Source of the DNA: Flabesymbios commensalis
Taxonomy: Eukaryota > Annelida > Polychaeta > Terebellida > Flabelligeridae
Assembly (NCBI GenBank): GCA_964017125.1
Contig: OZ024908.1
Location: 66,341,440-66,405,439 of the forward strand
Reading direction: 5' to 3'
DNA: 64,000 nucleotides
Positions 20,695 to 30,784 of the stretch are shown in pieces (position 1 is the stretch's first letter; each line of letters opens with the position of its first letter). The notes under the pieces were generated by a model. It saw only the letters and a list, made by a program, of their open reading frames with translations, was not told the origin of the DNA and did no database searches. Made by a program: the position numbers and the translations under genes.

Positions 20695-21029
20695 AAATTG
20701 TAAATTCAGATTATGAACATTGTCACTAACATATTATATATGGGTCATTTGGACAGTTATTATAGGTATAAGTTTATAGGTAAGCGAAATGAAGTACCAA
20801 AATTACTGCATTAACTTCCACATTAACAAAATAAGATACTGCAAAAAATGCAGCCAAAATAATATTATTATAATTTTGAAAATAATGTTTCACAAAAGTA
20901 GACGTCCAGTTCTGTGCATATATATAGAACGATATTCGAAGTTTAGGCCTAGTTCAATGTTATTAGCCATTACAGGCTTTAATTAAGGCCTCTATTTCAG
21001 GCTAATATTCATGCAGAATCAACCTTGGC

Positions 21030-21110
21030 AAATGCTTAAGGTTGGGCCAGCGTCGTAGACGTTGTGTCAATGTTAACCCAACATTGGTTCAACATCTCAT
21101 GTCTGCCAGG
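21030..21110. repeat. CCCAGCAAACAC family, partial
   Basis: TTAAGGTTGGGCCAGCGTCGTAGACG core and ATTGGTTCAACATCTCATGTCTGCCAGG right arm. Confidence 0.6.
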
Positions 21111-21154
21111 CATACATGTGTATCACAATATATCCTATTTAAACATGATAATAG

Positions 21155-21224
21155 TACATGCAAAAGGCAGTATCTGCTTACTTGAAAAGTAAGCAGATAC
21201 TGCTTTTTGGCCATGCACGGCAGA
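21155..21224. repeat. Hairpin AAAAGGCAGTATCTGC family
   Basis: GTACATGCAAAAGGCAGTATC to GATACTGCTTTTTGGCCATGCACGG. One outer AAGCC is deleted. Confidence 0.7.
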
Positions 21225-21361
21225 TTATACACAATGGATAATAAGCTGGCGGCTAAATGGTCGGGGGTAATTAACATCCCGTTAGTGGCCTCATACGCCA
21301 AACTGGATGGATGAGAAAGGTTAACGACCTCTGTAAGTGACCCCTGCCCAGCCAGTACCAT

Positions 21362-21436
21362 CGAACAAATACTGTTTTAATGCTAAGCCAGCGTCTGCGA
21401 CGCTGGCCCAACATTAAAACAGAACTGGGTCGTGTA
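21362..21436. repeat. CCCAGCAAACAC family, core
   Basis: CTGTTTTAATGCTAAGCCAGCGTC pairs with GACGCTGGCCCAACATTAAAACAG. Confidence 0.6.
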
Positions 21437-21630
21437 AGTGACGTGCGTAAGTGACATGTAACTGACCAGGTAATCAGTGTCACGCGTCAGTGCGCTTGGC
21501 CCGTGCGTCGGGGCGCGTGCCACGCGCGTGATCAGCACGTGCCACGCGCGCACGAGAGAAAGCCCGTCGGCCAGGGGTGTAATAGACACATTAAAATGAC
21601 GGGAAATGTCACTAGAATAATAAAGGTTAA

Positions 21631-21760
21631 CCCCTCCATTTCCCGAGCCCGCAGATACGCCAAGCAAGTTAGGCCTACCAGAATCACTGAGATTGATAAA
21701 ATAATTTGTTAGGTTATTATTATTTTTCGTCATTTTCAGCTAAAATGAATGGCCTAGCGA
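21631..21760. mobile_element. TTAA MITE remnant, AGCTGGAAATTGCG group
   Basis: After TTAA (21627-21630): CCCCTCCATTTCCCGAGCCC, the CAGAATCACTGAGATTGATA block, then only one arm (CGTCATTTTCAGCTAAAATG). Confidence 0.5.
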
Positions 21761-21989
21761 TTTAGTAAGAAGGAAATAAATCAAATATAATACTAGCTAG
21801 CAAATCAGCATGCGTGCTGTAGAAGCTATAGGCCTATATACGACCAGGTACTAATTAAACAAAACTGGATTAATATTTAGAAAAAGTTCATTTTCAAATA
21901 TTGTTTTGCGAATCAAATTAATAGATTGTGTACATATCTGTTTTCCTATATAAAATAAGGATCTATGAAGATTCCTTTCCAGAAATAAT

Positions 21990-22035
21990 GAGACGCCCAC
22001 CCAATGTCGGTTGGGCCAACATTGGTTGTTCTGAA
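21990..22035. repeat. CCCAGCAAACAC family, short fragment
   Basis: CACCCAATGTCGGTTGGGCCAACATTGG only. Confidence 0.4.
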
Positions 22036-22096
22036 GGAACCTAGCGACATATTTTTAGGGCATTCAAATGTTCTCATCTTTAATTAATGTGTTCTA

Positions 22097-22216
22097 GGGC
22101 AAAACACGAAACGTTGACCAAATGCTGGTCTAATGTCGTAGACGATGGGCCAGAACATGTGTCAACGTTAGAGCAACATTAGCCCATTATTGGGTCAACA
22201 TGTAGTGTTTGCTGGG
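22097..22216. mobile_element. CCCAGCAAACAC family, GAGGCATTGACCC subtype
   Basis: GGGCAAAACACGAAACGTTGACC to GGGTCAACATGTAGTGTTTGCTGGG. The central segment is partly duplicated. Confidence 0.65.
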
Positions 22217-22590
22217 CATAGAGAGAGGCCATAATTTTATATAGTCTGACATAAAAAGATTATATTCCCTGGTATAGAAAAGGTGTCATCTGACAGGATG
22301 ATTTTGGGATCAGTTGCTTTTCACCATGAACCCATTCATCATTGATCTACATTTGGTGACTTTTCTAACAAAGTTGCTTTTATAATATTTTGCAAATCAG
22401 AGCCATTTAGTATATCAGTATTTTATAAATGTAGGCATTCTTTTTATCTAAATGGGCTTCTGTTTGTAGATATATATAAAGTCTTATTTAGGCTGTAAAT
22501 TTAGTGTATTTAAAATAAATGTTTAAATCTGACGTCCTGAAATAGTTAATCGTCCCCATGACCCCAGGTCAGGTCAAGTCGCAGTGACCT

Positions 22591-22699
22591 CCCAGCAAAC
22601 ACGAGGCGATCACCCAATGCTGTTTCAATGTTTGCCCACCGTCTTCGACGCTGGCCCAACATTGAAACAGCATTGAATGAATGCCCCGTGTTTGCTGGG
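22591..22699. mobile_element. CCCAGCAAACAC family, GAGGCATTGACCC subtype, best copy
   Basis: This is the subtype reference: CCCAGCAAACACGAGGCGAT, CACCCAATGCTGTTTCAATG, TTTGCCCACCGTC, then GACGCTGGCCCAACATTGAAAC, and GCCCCGTGTTTGCTGGG. Nearly the whole 109 bp is one inverted repeat with a short CTTC apex. It shares the terminal 12 bp and the GGCCC core with the AAAACATTTGTA subtype but differs in between. Confidence 0.8.
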
Positions 22700-22847
22700 C
22701 TTGAACTGTAACAGTCCTGTTGAATGTTTAACAAGATCGTTTTTGTCAAACATAATAATTAAACATGAAATCTATGTGGCAGGGCTGAGCTTTAGCGATG
22801 ATGCCTAAATATAGTGATTCATTGTATAATTGACCTCTCTGAGTGGT

Positions 22848-22957
22848 TACCAAATAAACACGAGACATTGAATCAATGCTGCCTCAATGTTGACCTACCG
22901 TTTACGACGCTGGGCCATCAAGAAACCAACATCGGTTCAACGTCTTGTGTTTGCTGC
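22848..22957. mobile_element. CCCAGCAAACAC family, GAGGCATTGACCC subtype
   Basis: CCAAATAAACACGAGACATTG to TTCAACGTCTTGTGTTTGCTG. Confidence 0.65.
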
Positions 22958-23059
22958 ATGGGTATATAGCAACCCCATGTGAGTGAAATGTATTCTTATA
23001 TTTTTGAGACCAAATTTTACTATTCTCTTCAATCCTTCTTCTCCTCAATTAAAAAGTTG

Positions 23060-23100
23060 TTATTTCTCATTCATTTGAAGCTGGAATTGCTCGGAAAAAG
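23060..23100. repeat. AGCTGGAAATTGCG-group arm fragment
   Basis: TCATTCATTTGAAGCTGGAATTGCTCGG is a single arm with no partner. Confidence 0.4.
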
Positions 23101-23165
23101 AGATCTATATTGCTTAAATAGCTACTGACAAAATCTTACAACACCAACATAATCATGGCTTTTAA

Positions 23166-23340
23166 CCATTACAGCGCGGGGATCGATTTTAGACGTCAGA
23201 TTAGTGGAAGAATTAAAAATATTTGTAGCAGCCATAAGGTATTGATATGAAACTGAGAAGAGTTAACTAAGACATATAGTCAGTTGATGACTTCAAATTG
23301 AAAAAAAACCCTTTAGTCTCCATGGTTTATGCAATCCAGC
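23166..23340 (-). mobile_element. TTAA MITE, GACGTC-hairpin family, one hairpin arm lost
   Basis: A reversed copy after TTAA (23162-23165). Only one hairpin arm (GCGGGGATCGATTTTAGACG) remains before the complement of the TTTCAATTTGAAATCATC block. Confidence 0.65.
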
Positions 23341-23408
23341 TAAATCAGAGGGATATATATATATAAATGTTTTCAAACCACTTACAAACCCGATAAATTG
23401 TATGTTAA

Positions 23409-23866
23409 CCCTTTCATCGCAATCGCGTCTATAGTCGTTTTTAACCCTTAAAGCGCTAAATTTTATTATGAAAATCATGGAAACCAGAGGGTTTTTTCAA
23501 TTTGAAATTATCATAAATGTCCTCGTTAGCTCTTTCTGGTTCATTTGAATACCTGTGTTATGGTTCTACGACCATTAAAATAATTTTACTCCTATACAGT
23601 GCGAGGATAGACTTTAGTCGTCAGAATCTGACGTCTCCAGACGTCAGATTCTGACGACTAAAGTCTATCCCCGCGCTCTAATCTGTGACAATAAACGATA
23701 AAATAGGGGATGGAATGTATGCTTAGACATCAATATTTGCGAATGTTTGGTCTCAAATCAAACAAATTATGAATAATTTTCACCCACTTGAGATTGTGGA
23801 TCGCGGAAGCGAGACGCAATTTCAGGTGGGTGAAAATTCCAATTAAAAACTTTTGCGGTTAATGCG
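23409..23866 (+). mobile_element. TTAA MITE, GCGCTTTAAGGG family, host of a nested MITE
   Basis: It starts after TTAA (23405-23408) with CCCTTTCATCGCAATCGCGTC. The body resumes at 23683 with AAACGATAAAATAGG and ends with the hairpin (GATCGCGGAAGCGAGACGCAATTTC). Confidence 0.65.
23445..23682 (+). mobile_element. TTAA MITE, GACGTC-hairpin family, nested in another MITE
   Basis: A near-complete copy with a perfect hairpin (GACGTCTCCAGACGTC centre). It interrupts a GCGCTTTAAGGG-type MITE, whose ends are at about 23409 and 23866. Confidence 0.75.
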
Positions 23867-24103
23867 TTTTTGTCGGTGAATGATTGATGGCGCACTGGAA
23901 TAATCTATATCTATATCTTCTTTAAAATTAGTGCAATAGCAAATTATGTAATCGAGGCCATGGGTTCGCATCCTGTCTTATCAACATAGGCCTATTATAC
24001 GATACATGTTGATATCTTGACGGAAGGGCTACTTTTCCTCGCATAAACAGGAAACCCGCGACGAGCTACTGAAGAACTCTCTTATCATCCATATCCGTAA
24101 CTT

Positions 24104-24333
24104 TTACAGCGCTGAAGTATATGGAATTCAAATTTTCGCTCAATTGGAGTTGTGCGTCGCAACTTCAAGTGGGTGAAAATTACTTATATCAGTTTAATTT
24201 GAGATCAAACATTTGCAAATTTTATTGCAAATTTTAATCTTTAAACACTTATTTCACACATAATATATCTGCAATCTCACTTGCTAATAAAACAGAATAA
24301 AAATGATTATGGTCGTGCTCAGTGGTGAAAGGG
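24104..24333 (-). mobile_element. TTAA MITE, GCGCTTTAAGGG family
   Basis: A reversed copy ending GCTCAGTGGTGAAAGGG before TTAA (24334-24337). The hairpin is shortened to AGTTGTGCGTCGCAACTTC. Confidence 0.65.
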
Positions 24334-24459
24334 TTAATTATATCCTCCTTATCTCTCGTTAGATTTCATTGACTCACATTTCGCCGTCGTTTGATAATCT
24401 AGATAAATAGGCATACACTATGCATGAAAATTATCAAACAGTTGTAAAATGTAAGTCAA

Positions 24460-24693
24460 CCCCTTCACGGCTATAATCGCGACTATAGTCGTTTTTTGAC
24501 TTGTTTTATCAGCGCATCAAATCGCTGGGAATAAAATGATGGTTTGAAAAATAAGATTTGAAAATGTTTGGTCTCAAATTAAACAACAATGAGTAGTTTT
24601 CACTTATGCACTTAAAGTTGTGTCTCGCTACCGCGACCCACAACTTTAAGTACATAAGTGAAAAGTTAATGCCATAATTTAGCGCTTTAAGGG
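24460..24693 (+). mobile_element. TTAA MITE, GCGCTTTAAGGG family, good copy
   Basis: CCCCTTCACGGCTATAATCGCG begins the copy and TTTAGCGCTTTAAGGG ends it before TTAA (24694-24697). The body has TTTGGTCTCAAATTAAAC. The hairpin CTTAAAGTTGTGTCTCGC-TACC-GCGACCCACAACTTTAAG has longer arms than usual (to TTATGCACTTAAAG). Confidence 0.8.
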
Positions 24694-24849
24694 TTAAGCA
24701 CAGAAGCAGCTGCAGAGTGCTTTAATATCAATTCCCTTCAATATTTATCTGACTTATTTTAATCTGGCAATTGAAGGTCCTGTAAAGCATGTTTTTCATT
24801 ATTGCCAATACAGTTTTGTTGAAAGGGGATCAAAAATAAGTTACATTTT

Positions 24850-24922
24850 TTGAGTTTTTATGTACAAAACTCTCTTGAAGTTGTGTCTCGCTACCGCGAC
24901 CCATAACGTCAACTGGGTAACT
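24850..24922. mobile_element. GCGCTTTAAGGG-family hairpin fragment
   Basis: CTCTTGAAGTTGTGTCTCGCTACCGCGACCCATAACGTCAACTGGG survives without termini. Confidence 0.5.
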
Positions 24923-24938
24923 TGGTACTCACTTATAT

Positions 24939-25005
24939 CCCAGTAAACACAGAGCAGTTGTATAACATTTGTACAATGTTAGACCAACGTCGACGTACAA
25001 ATTGA
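24939..25005. repeat. CCCAGCAAACAC family, left half
   Basis: CCCAGTAAACACAGAGCAGTTGTATAACATTTGTACAATG, truncated after the core. Confidence 0.55.
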
Positions 25006-25114
25006 ATCGAAACACTATGCCAATCCAGCAAACCCCCGCTCGACGAGCCGAGCGTACCTATCTCGGCTATATAGCGGAGGCTTGTCTATAGGGAAGATGA
25101 GAATGTTAAAGAAT

Positions 25115-25165
25115 GCCACTTATTTTACAAATAAGCAGATATTGATTTTTGGCTTGTACGACATT
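25115..25165. repeat. Hairpin AAAAGGCAGTATCTGC family, fragment
   Basis: The centre CTTATTTTACAAATAAGCAG and one arm ATTTTTGGCTTGTACG remain. Confidence 0.45.
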
Positions 25166-25233
25166 ATTGGAATACTTGGAGGAAGTTAAATGATAAAAGC
25201 TAGATAACCTGATCACTTGTTCCTCTTATTTAA

Positions 25234-25472
25234 CCCTTTAACCGCCGGTGCCGCATATATTTGGGTTTTAATTTTTTTATTAGCAAATTATGTACCACAT
25301 TTTAAATTGTAAAAGGAAAAAATGTGACATCAAACAGCAAGATTTGGAAAGAGTTGACCTCCATTTTGTCAAATCTGAATAATTTTCACTCACTTGAAGT
25401 TGTGGATCGCGTCAGCGAGGCACAACTTCGAGTGAGTGAAAATTCAAATTGAATAATTTGGCTGTTAAAGGG
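25234..25472 (+). mobile_element. TTAA MITE, ACCGCCGG family, best complete copy
   Basis: This is the reference copy, 239 bp between TTAA at 25230-25233 and 25473-25476. The ends CCCTTTAACCGCCGG and GGCTGTTAAAGGG are inverted repeats. The body has ATTAGCAAATTATGTACCAC and GACCTCCATTTTGTCAAATC. The hairpin is CACTTGAAGTTGTGGATCGC-GTCA-GCGAGGCACAACTTCGAGTG. It is non-coding and of piggyBac type by its ends and target. Confidence 0.85.
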
Positions 25473-25505
25473 TTAAAAGAACAAATAAAAAGGATGAATT
25501 CAGCT

Positions 25506-25700
25506 AACCCTTTGCCTGCTGATCACGACTACAGTCGTTTTTAATGCGTTTTATTAGCCGATTTAAAACATCAGTATTTGCGATGTTTGGTGTCAAAATA
25601 AACAAATATCACTAATTTTCAGTCACTTGAAGTTGTGGGTCGCGGTAGCGAGACACAACTTCAAGTGGTTGAAATTTAAATTATTTAATTCAGCAGGATG
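25506..25700 (+). mobile_element. TTAA MITE, GCGCTTTAAGGG family, right end lost
   Basis: The copy has CCCTTTGCCTGCTGATCACGAC, then ACAGTCGTTTTTAATGCG, then the hairpin with a perfect GATCGC-type arm pair. The left flank reads CTAA where TTAA is expected. Confidence 0.65.
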
Positions 25701-25813
25701 AGGACTAATAGGCTATATGTGACTAGCAATGGTTAACCACTGTCCAGCTCGATAAATATTTTTATTTCGAAAAGTAAATTATTTCCGAATTTGACAATGT
25801 CATCCACTGAGCA

Positions 25814-25934
25814 CCCAGCAAAATCCACCCATTTCTGTGGTTATTTCTTAGGTTTTAAGTGTGGCGTAAAAAAGTAGGTCTTCGACGCTGCCCCAACATT
25901 ACAGCAACATTTGTTCAATGTCTGTGTTTGCTGG
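25814..25934. repeat. CCCAGCAAACAC family, decayed
   Basis: CCCAGCAAAATCCACCC start and TCTTCGACGCTGCCCCAACATTAC to GTCTGTGTTTGCTGG end; the left interior is unrelated. Confidence 0.55.
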
Positions 25935-26202
25935 CTACATGCCTAGCAGAAAAAATAAAAAATAAAAAAATTGCACCTCTTGTATGGTTTCTCGTTCATG
26001 TCACGTGGTATTATATCTCATGGACTTATAGTTAAAAAAACAAAACAAATGCTTTGAGACCTAAAGGGTGTAAAAATGAGCATAGCTCCCGACAGGTGTT
26101 TTGATTTGTGGCTGTGATGGTGATGCGGTTTCTGACGTCACATTGTTATCAATGACGTGTGAAGTGATGAGTGAGTGATGTGTTCTCATCCCGCGTATTT
26201 AA

Positions 26203-26278
26203 TGCTTTGCGAAGGCAAAAGGCAGTATCTGCTTACTTGTAAAGTAAGCAGATACTGCCTTTTGGCTTCGCACGGCAT
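26203..26278. repeat. Hairpin AAAAGGCAGTATCTGC family, near-perfect copy
   Basis: This is the reference copy: TGCTTTGCGAAGGCAAAAGG, CAGTATCTGCTTACTTG, TAAAGTAAGCAGATACTG, CCTTTTGGCTTCGCACGGCA. The inner 27 bases of each arm (AAAAGG through TACTT) pair perfectly across a two- or three-base apex. It is about 75 bp long with no coding content. It would fold into one long hairpin in DNA or RNA. The target duplication is not clear. Confidence 0.8.
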
Positions 26279-26429
26279 CAAACGCAGACGTTGCGTTGTC
26301 TGAATGGTGGGCCAGCGCTTTAGACATCAGCCCGCCGCTCAGCAGACACTGAGCGCGCGTCCAGTGCGCAGGCGCTGAGTGGCTGGTCTGTCACGCCAAT
26401 AAAACATCAAAAACCGCTACCCGCTGTTC

Positions 26430-26550
26430 TCATCTAACTCTATATTGTGACGTCAAACTGAGAGGGATCCTTAAATTATGACGTCACAGCGGGAGGGATG
26501 CCCGCGGGAGGGGGTAAGGGGGAGCTTCCGTGGCTTCTGAGTAACCTCGC
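26430..26550. promoter_or_regulatory. GC-rich segment with paired CRE sites
   Basis: TGACGTCAAACTGAGAGGGA and ATTATGACGTCACAGCGGGA lie about 30 bp apart, each followed by a GAGGGATSC motif, so the two may be a local duplication. Confidence 0.25.
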
Positions 26551-26751
26551 TACTTCCTAGGAAGATAATAATGGGGAAGAAGGATAGCATCTATAGATAT
26601 GAATGTAGGAGTTATCTGTAAGGGTCCTGGGCCGGACATCAATTGATGACAATCCAGCGATAGGCTATCAAGCCGCGGATCAAACAAGAGATACAAGTAA
26701 TTAGTGATTATCGAGTTTTTATCAATTAACTTCCTCCGGGTATTCCAATCA

Positions 26752-26773
26752 TGCTCTGCAAAGCCAAAAAGGC
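26752..26773. repeat. Hairpin AAAAGGCAGTATCTGC family, single outer arm
   Basis: ATGCTCTGCAAAGCCAAAAA with no partner. Confidence 0.45.
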
Positions 26774-27021
26774 CAGGGAAGATAGGAACATTCTTATAGC
26801 TTCTCCTTTACATTCATATTGGATTGAACCTTCAACAATCCAGACTTGCGGTCGACCGACGGCAAGATATGAAGATATGCGGCGAATATAAAAGTGGTGG
26901 AAATGTCAAAATTTTAAAAAGTAACTATACGTGTGTCAAAGTATAATCAGGTAATTACATCAAATGTAAGTTCATAGCATCCTCATTATATAACTTTTGT
27001 ACTTAATATAATTATGTGACC

Positions 27022-27092
27022 ACCTTGGTATTAGAGGGTCGTATCGGCTGCTTTAACAAGTGACAGATACGACCCTTTGATAGCAAGGTGAA
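27022..27092. repeat. Hairpin CACCTTG..AGGGTCGTATC
   Basis: CACCTTGGTATTAGAGGGTCGTATC pairs with GATACGACCCTTTGATAGCAAGGTG. Single copy. Confidence 0.65.
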
Positions 27093-27449
27093 GATGTGAT
27101 TTATTTATGAGATGCATACATATTTAAATACACATTATCCTAATAAAGTGATGGTAAATCGATCATTTTTAGTGCAGCTGCACAAATACGCTTTACACAA
27201 TTAAATTACATTAAAAACACATTGATTGAAACAACCGACGTAAATAATCTAAACTTTAAAAAAGATAATCTAGATCAGTGATATCAAGAATAGGTAATAT
27301 TCCATACGTTGTTTAAATCAATGTGTTTTTGGGTGTATTTTCTATAAGGAATCCATCCACGCACATTACCAGGGGATAGAATGTAAACGTATTCACATGA
27401 TGTAAAAATATGTAATTTAAATATAGTAGAAGATGAGATTCACTTCCTA

Positions 27450-27558
27450 CGCAACAAACACAAAACATTTGTATAATATTTATGCAATATTGGCCCAACG
27501 TCTTCGACGTTGGGCCGACGCTGTATAAATGTTATACAAATGTTTTGTGTTTGCCAGG
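27450..27558. mobile_element. CCCAGCAAACAC family, AAAACATTTGTA subtype, complete
   Basis: CGCAACAAACACAAAACATTTG to ACAAATGTTTTGTGTTTGCCAGG. TA stands on both sides (27448-27449, 27559-27560). The core GGCCCAACGTCTTCGACGTTGGGCC is a perfect palindrome apart from the apex. Confidence 0.8.
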
Positions 27559-27908
27559 TATGTTTTTGTCATATGTATCAGGATTGAGAGATGAATTATT
27601 CCATAATATCCATTGTTTTTAGACCGCATATTTTCACAATACACACGTATACTTTAAATCTTGATGGCCGACAAATTTGTTAAGCTGACAATATATTTTA
27701 TATTTGAAGCTTGGCAGATTCGACAGAACATTGTGTTTGATCAAAAAATATATATCTTTCTTCCTTGCTCATCTATGTCTCAAATATATATAAAATGTTA
27801 TAGTTAAAATGTTATAAAGCATTGACTAATAGGCCCTATGGAGCTGGGTATTTATTATTATTACACTATTTATGTGATATTTATGTACTGGTCACTTTAA
27901 CAAACAAT

Positions 27909-27936
27909 TACTTACTTACTTACTTACTTACTTATT
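27909..27936. repeat. (ACTT)n microsatellite
   Basis: Seven units. Confidence 0.9.
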
Positions 27937-28035
27937 ATCAAATTACGTATACGTGTTATACATACATGTTATTAATTCCCCCTGTGTGTTTGGTGAGGCA
28001 GTATTTGTTTCGATAATCAGCACATTGACTTTCGA

Positions 28036-28130
28036 ATACACACGATACATCAAAACAACATTGGGCCAGCGTTGCAGGCGGTGGGCAACTCTGAAGCAAC
28101 ATGCTTCAGCTCAATGTGTCGTGTTTACTG
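28036..28130. repeat. CCCAGCAAACAC family, partial
   Basis: ACAACATTGGGCCAGCG core and AATGTGTCGTGTTTACTG end. Confidence 0.5.
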
Positions 28131-28178
28131 ACACATTTTATTGAATCAAATAATTATTAGATTAACTTACCCCTTTAA

Positions 28179-28417
28179 CCCTTCAAGCGCGAAATTAATT
28201 CGTAAAAAACATCGCAATCAAAGGGTTTTTTCAAATTGAAATCATCATGAATGTCTTAGTCAGCTCTTTCCGATTCAGTTGAATACCTGTGTTATGGGTC
28301 TACGGTCAATCTAAATATGTTTACTCTTACAGTGCGGGGATCGACTTTAGTCGAAGAAATCTGACGTCTACGGACGTCAGATTCTGACGACTAAAGTCGA
28401 TCCCCGCGCTGTAAGGG
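28179..28417 (+). mobile_element. TTAA MITE, GACGTC-hairpin family, best complete copy
   Basis: This is the reference copy, 239 bp between TTAA at 28175-28178 and 28418-28421. The left end is CCCTTCAAGCGC; the right end GCGCTGTAAGGG is its imperfect inverse. The body contains a TTTCAAATTGAAATCATCAT block and GTTATGGGTCTACGG. The hairpin arms are GCGGGGATCGACTTTAGTCG and its complement around GACGTCTACGGACGTC. TTAA duplication and CCCTTT-like ends are the signature of piggyBac-type elements. It is non-coding, hence mobilised in trans if at all. Confidence 0.85.
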
Positions 28418-28421
28418 TTAA

Positions 28422-28627
28422 TCACCAAGAGCACTTATAATCGTTGTTAATCCGACCAATCACGTACTGTTATTGATCTGTTGACGAAATGACGAAAAAA
28501 TAAAATTATTGTTTGAACATCAAGATGTGCAAACGTTTGGTCTCAATTTAAACTATTATGAGTAATTTTCACTCACTACCGCGACCCACAACTTCAAGTG
28601 GATGAAAATTTAAAACAGACAAAGGGT
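28422..28627 (+). mobile_element. TTAA MITE, GCGCTTTAAGGG family, abutting copy
   Basis: It begins directly at the TTAA (28418-28421) that ends the preceding MITE. One hairpin arm is missing (only CTACCGCGACCCACAACTTC remains). Confidence 0.65.
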
Positions 28628-28940
28628 TATTATTAAATACCATTTAATCAATTACCATTATTTTTACATATTATTATTGTGTATGCTAAGTATGTAGATA
28701 AATTATAAATGTTTTCTTGAACGAATGATACATAATATTATAATGTGAATCTGGTTTTTCCGTGACGTTTTTCAACATGACGGTGACTGACAGCAATCTC
28801 GACCCCAAGGTCCGAAAAATGTCCCTGACGTTTTAATGACGTTTTAATGCAGAAAATGAGCAAAGCATGCGACCGCGTAGGTGAAAAGCTACTGATTATA
28901 AATAAACTATTTTCGACCTGATTATTCGAGGGCAATGATT

Positions 28941-29003
28941 GGAGTTAGAAGGTGCTAAACTGCCACTTTACAAAGTGACAGTTTAGCACCTTCTAACTCC
29001 GAG
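28941..29003. repeat. Hairpin GGAGTTAGAAGGTG family
   Basis: GGAGTTAGAAGGTGCTAAACTG to CAGTTTAGCACCTTCTAACTCC around CCACTTTACAAAGTGA; a near-perfect palindrome. Confidence 0.75.
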
Positions 29004-29084
29004 GGGACGAGATGAACGTCGAAAGAATGTCCCACGATTTTGTACCGGGTTAATCTGTGGCTAAAACCTATATTTCTCAAGGTT

Positions 29085-29305
29085 TATACACACTAATAAA
29101 AAACAATGGGATATTTTTTTAGGCAACACCAGTTTTAGCCCCAGTGGCTGAAACGAGTTACAGCCACTGGGGAAGCTGGTGTTGCCTACATTTTTTTCTC
29201 ACGTTGTTTTTTGAAACAGGTTTCAGTCACTGGAGCTAAAGCTGGTGCTGCCTGAAAAAAATTATCCCGTTGTTTTTTATTAGTTTGTATAAACGTTGAG
29301 ATATC
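29085..29305. repeat. Compound inverted repeat with GGCAACACCAG units
   Basis: The outer arms TTTATACACACTAATAAAAAACAA and TTGTTTTTTATTAGTTTGTATAAA enclose two inner palindromes built on GGCAACACCAG..CCAGTGGCTGAAAC and its complement. Single copy, with several diverged bases. Confidence 0.7.
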
Positions 29306-29309
29306 ACTT

Positions 29310-29520
29310 TGACAGGTTGACAGCTGACGGCGCCGCCCCAGTCACACAGCCATACGGTGGCGCCGCCTAGTGACTACACAGACAACCTGCCGCTTGACGG
29401 TGACGTCACGGGCATGTTAGACCCCCCGCAGAGCGGAGCAATACACGACTAAGCGGCGCGTGTCAGCTGAGCGCCCCCTGCTGAGAGGCGAGCATGACTG
29501 ACGTGCTGGGGACAGACTGC
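29310..29520. promoter_or_regulatory. GC-rich segment with CRE-like site
   Basis: CAGCTGACGGCGCCGCC, GTGGCGCCGCCTAGTG and GGTGACGTCACGG in 200 bp of high-CpG sequence. No frame of note. Possibly a regulatory element or the GC-rich end of an unknown repeat. Confidence 0.25.
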
Positions 29521-29671
29521 AGGGAAAGTCACCCAGGCTGTTTAAAATATTTTAAATGCTATTTTTTTTAAAGGCATATTTTTTCAATATAAAATAATGA
29601 AAACATACCAGCCTACATCTTGCTTGTTGCTGATAGGCAATTTTATATTGTAAGATTCACAACTTCAAAAT

Positions 29672-29982
29672 AATTCACACTTGAAGCGCTACACACTAAA
29701 ATTAAATTTCCACCTACTTGAAAATAACTCATATTTCAATTTGTTTATTTTGAGATCGAACATTTGCAAATCTTGATTTTTTACCACACATTTTATCCCC
29801 AATAACAGTGATTTAACCAACCCAATAGAAACGACTTAATAAAGGACTGTGATTTGTCAATTAGGTCAGTCATTGTTTTAAATTTCGTTGCTTGAAGACA
29901 CGTTTCATCTTGAAAATAGACTATTTCAAGTTAAAAAAAAAAAAAAAATTAATTTCGCATGAAACTAAAAGGATGAAGAGGG
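29672..29982 (-). mobile_element. TTAA MITE, GCGCTTTAAGGG family, rearranged
   Basis: Pieces of the body (TTTATTTTGAGATCGAACATTTGC, AACAGTGATTTAACC) lie in reversed order, with an AT-rich and poly-A insert before AGGATGAAGAGGG and the shared TTAA (29983-29986). Confidence 0.5.
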
Positions 29983-29986
29983 TTAA

Positions 29987-30220
29987 CCCTTTAACCTCCG
30001 GTCCCGATTATATTCGCTTTATATAGTTTTTATTATTACTTCAAGTGTCAGATTTTTAACCTGTTAAAGGTAAATCGTATCATCAATCAGCAAGATATGA
30101 AAATAGTTGACCTCTATTTTGACAAATCTGACTAATTTTCACCCACTTGAAGTTGTGGATCGCGTCAGCGAAACTTCAAGTGGGTGAAAATTCCAGTTAA
30201 ATAACTTGACGACTAAAGGG
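29987..30220 (+). mobile_element. TTAA MITE, ACCGCCGG family
   Basis: TTAA flanks both ends (29983-29986 and 30221-30224). The left TTAA is shared with the preceding MITE. The right hairpin arm has lost the ACACAA bases. Confidence 0.75.
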
Positions 30221-30784
30221 TTAATGGTCAGTCATCCGGGGGGGGGGGCAGGAAGGGTCACTGACACCCTGTTACACACAACTAGTGCCCTCTGTCCACA
30301 ACAAAGCAGATAACAGTCGTCTGGCTAGTGTTGTGCCGGCGTCACAGATGTTGTGCCCGCTACAGTCCTCCATTGAACGTCCATGAGTCTTGGAATTGCT
30401 GTTTATATATAGCTTCCCAGAAATGACGGGACAAACAATGGAAGCACGTGAAATCATTTTTGAGTGAATGTAACAGTTTATCAAAAGAGATGAGAGCATA
30501 ATGCAATAATATTAGGGCCAATATTTTAGAATACAAAGTTGATTATTCTATATTACATAGCAGATTTTCTATCGAGCGAAATGATGTTTTACTGTGCGAT
30601 GTAGAATATCATACACCGTAATCTGAAAATTGTATAATGTAGAATGACAAATTATGGCTATAATATTGATATTTTGAAGAAGTGGTGACACATACTTATG
30701 TTTCAGAATGGGAGTTTCCAGTTTTAGAGGGAAATTTATTGCTAACTTCAAAAAATAAAAGATAGTCTAAATAAAACGGTCGGG

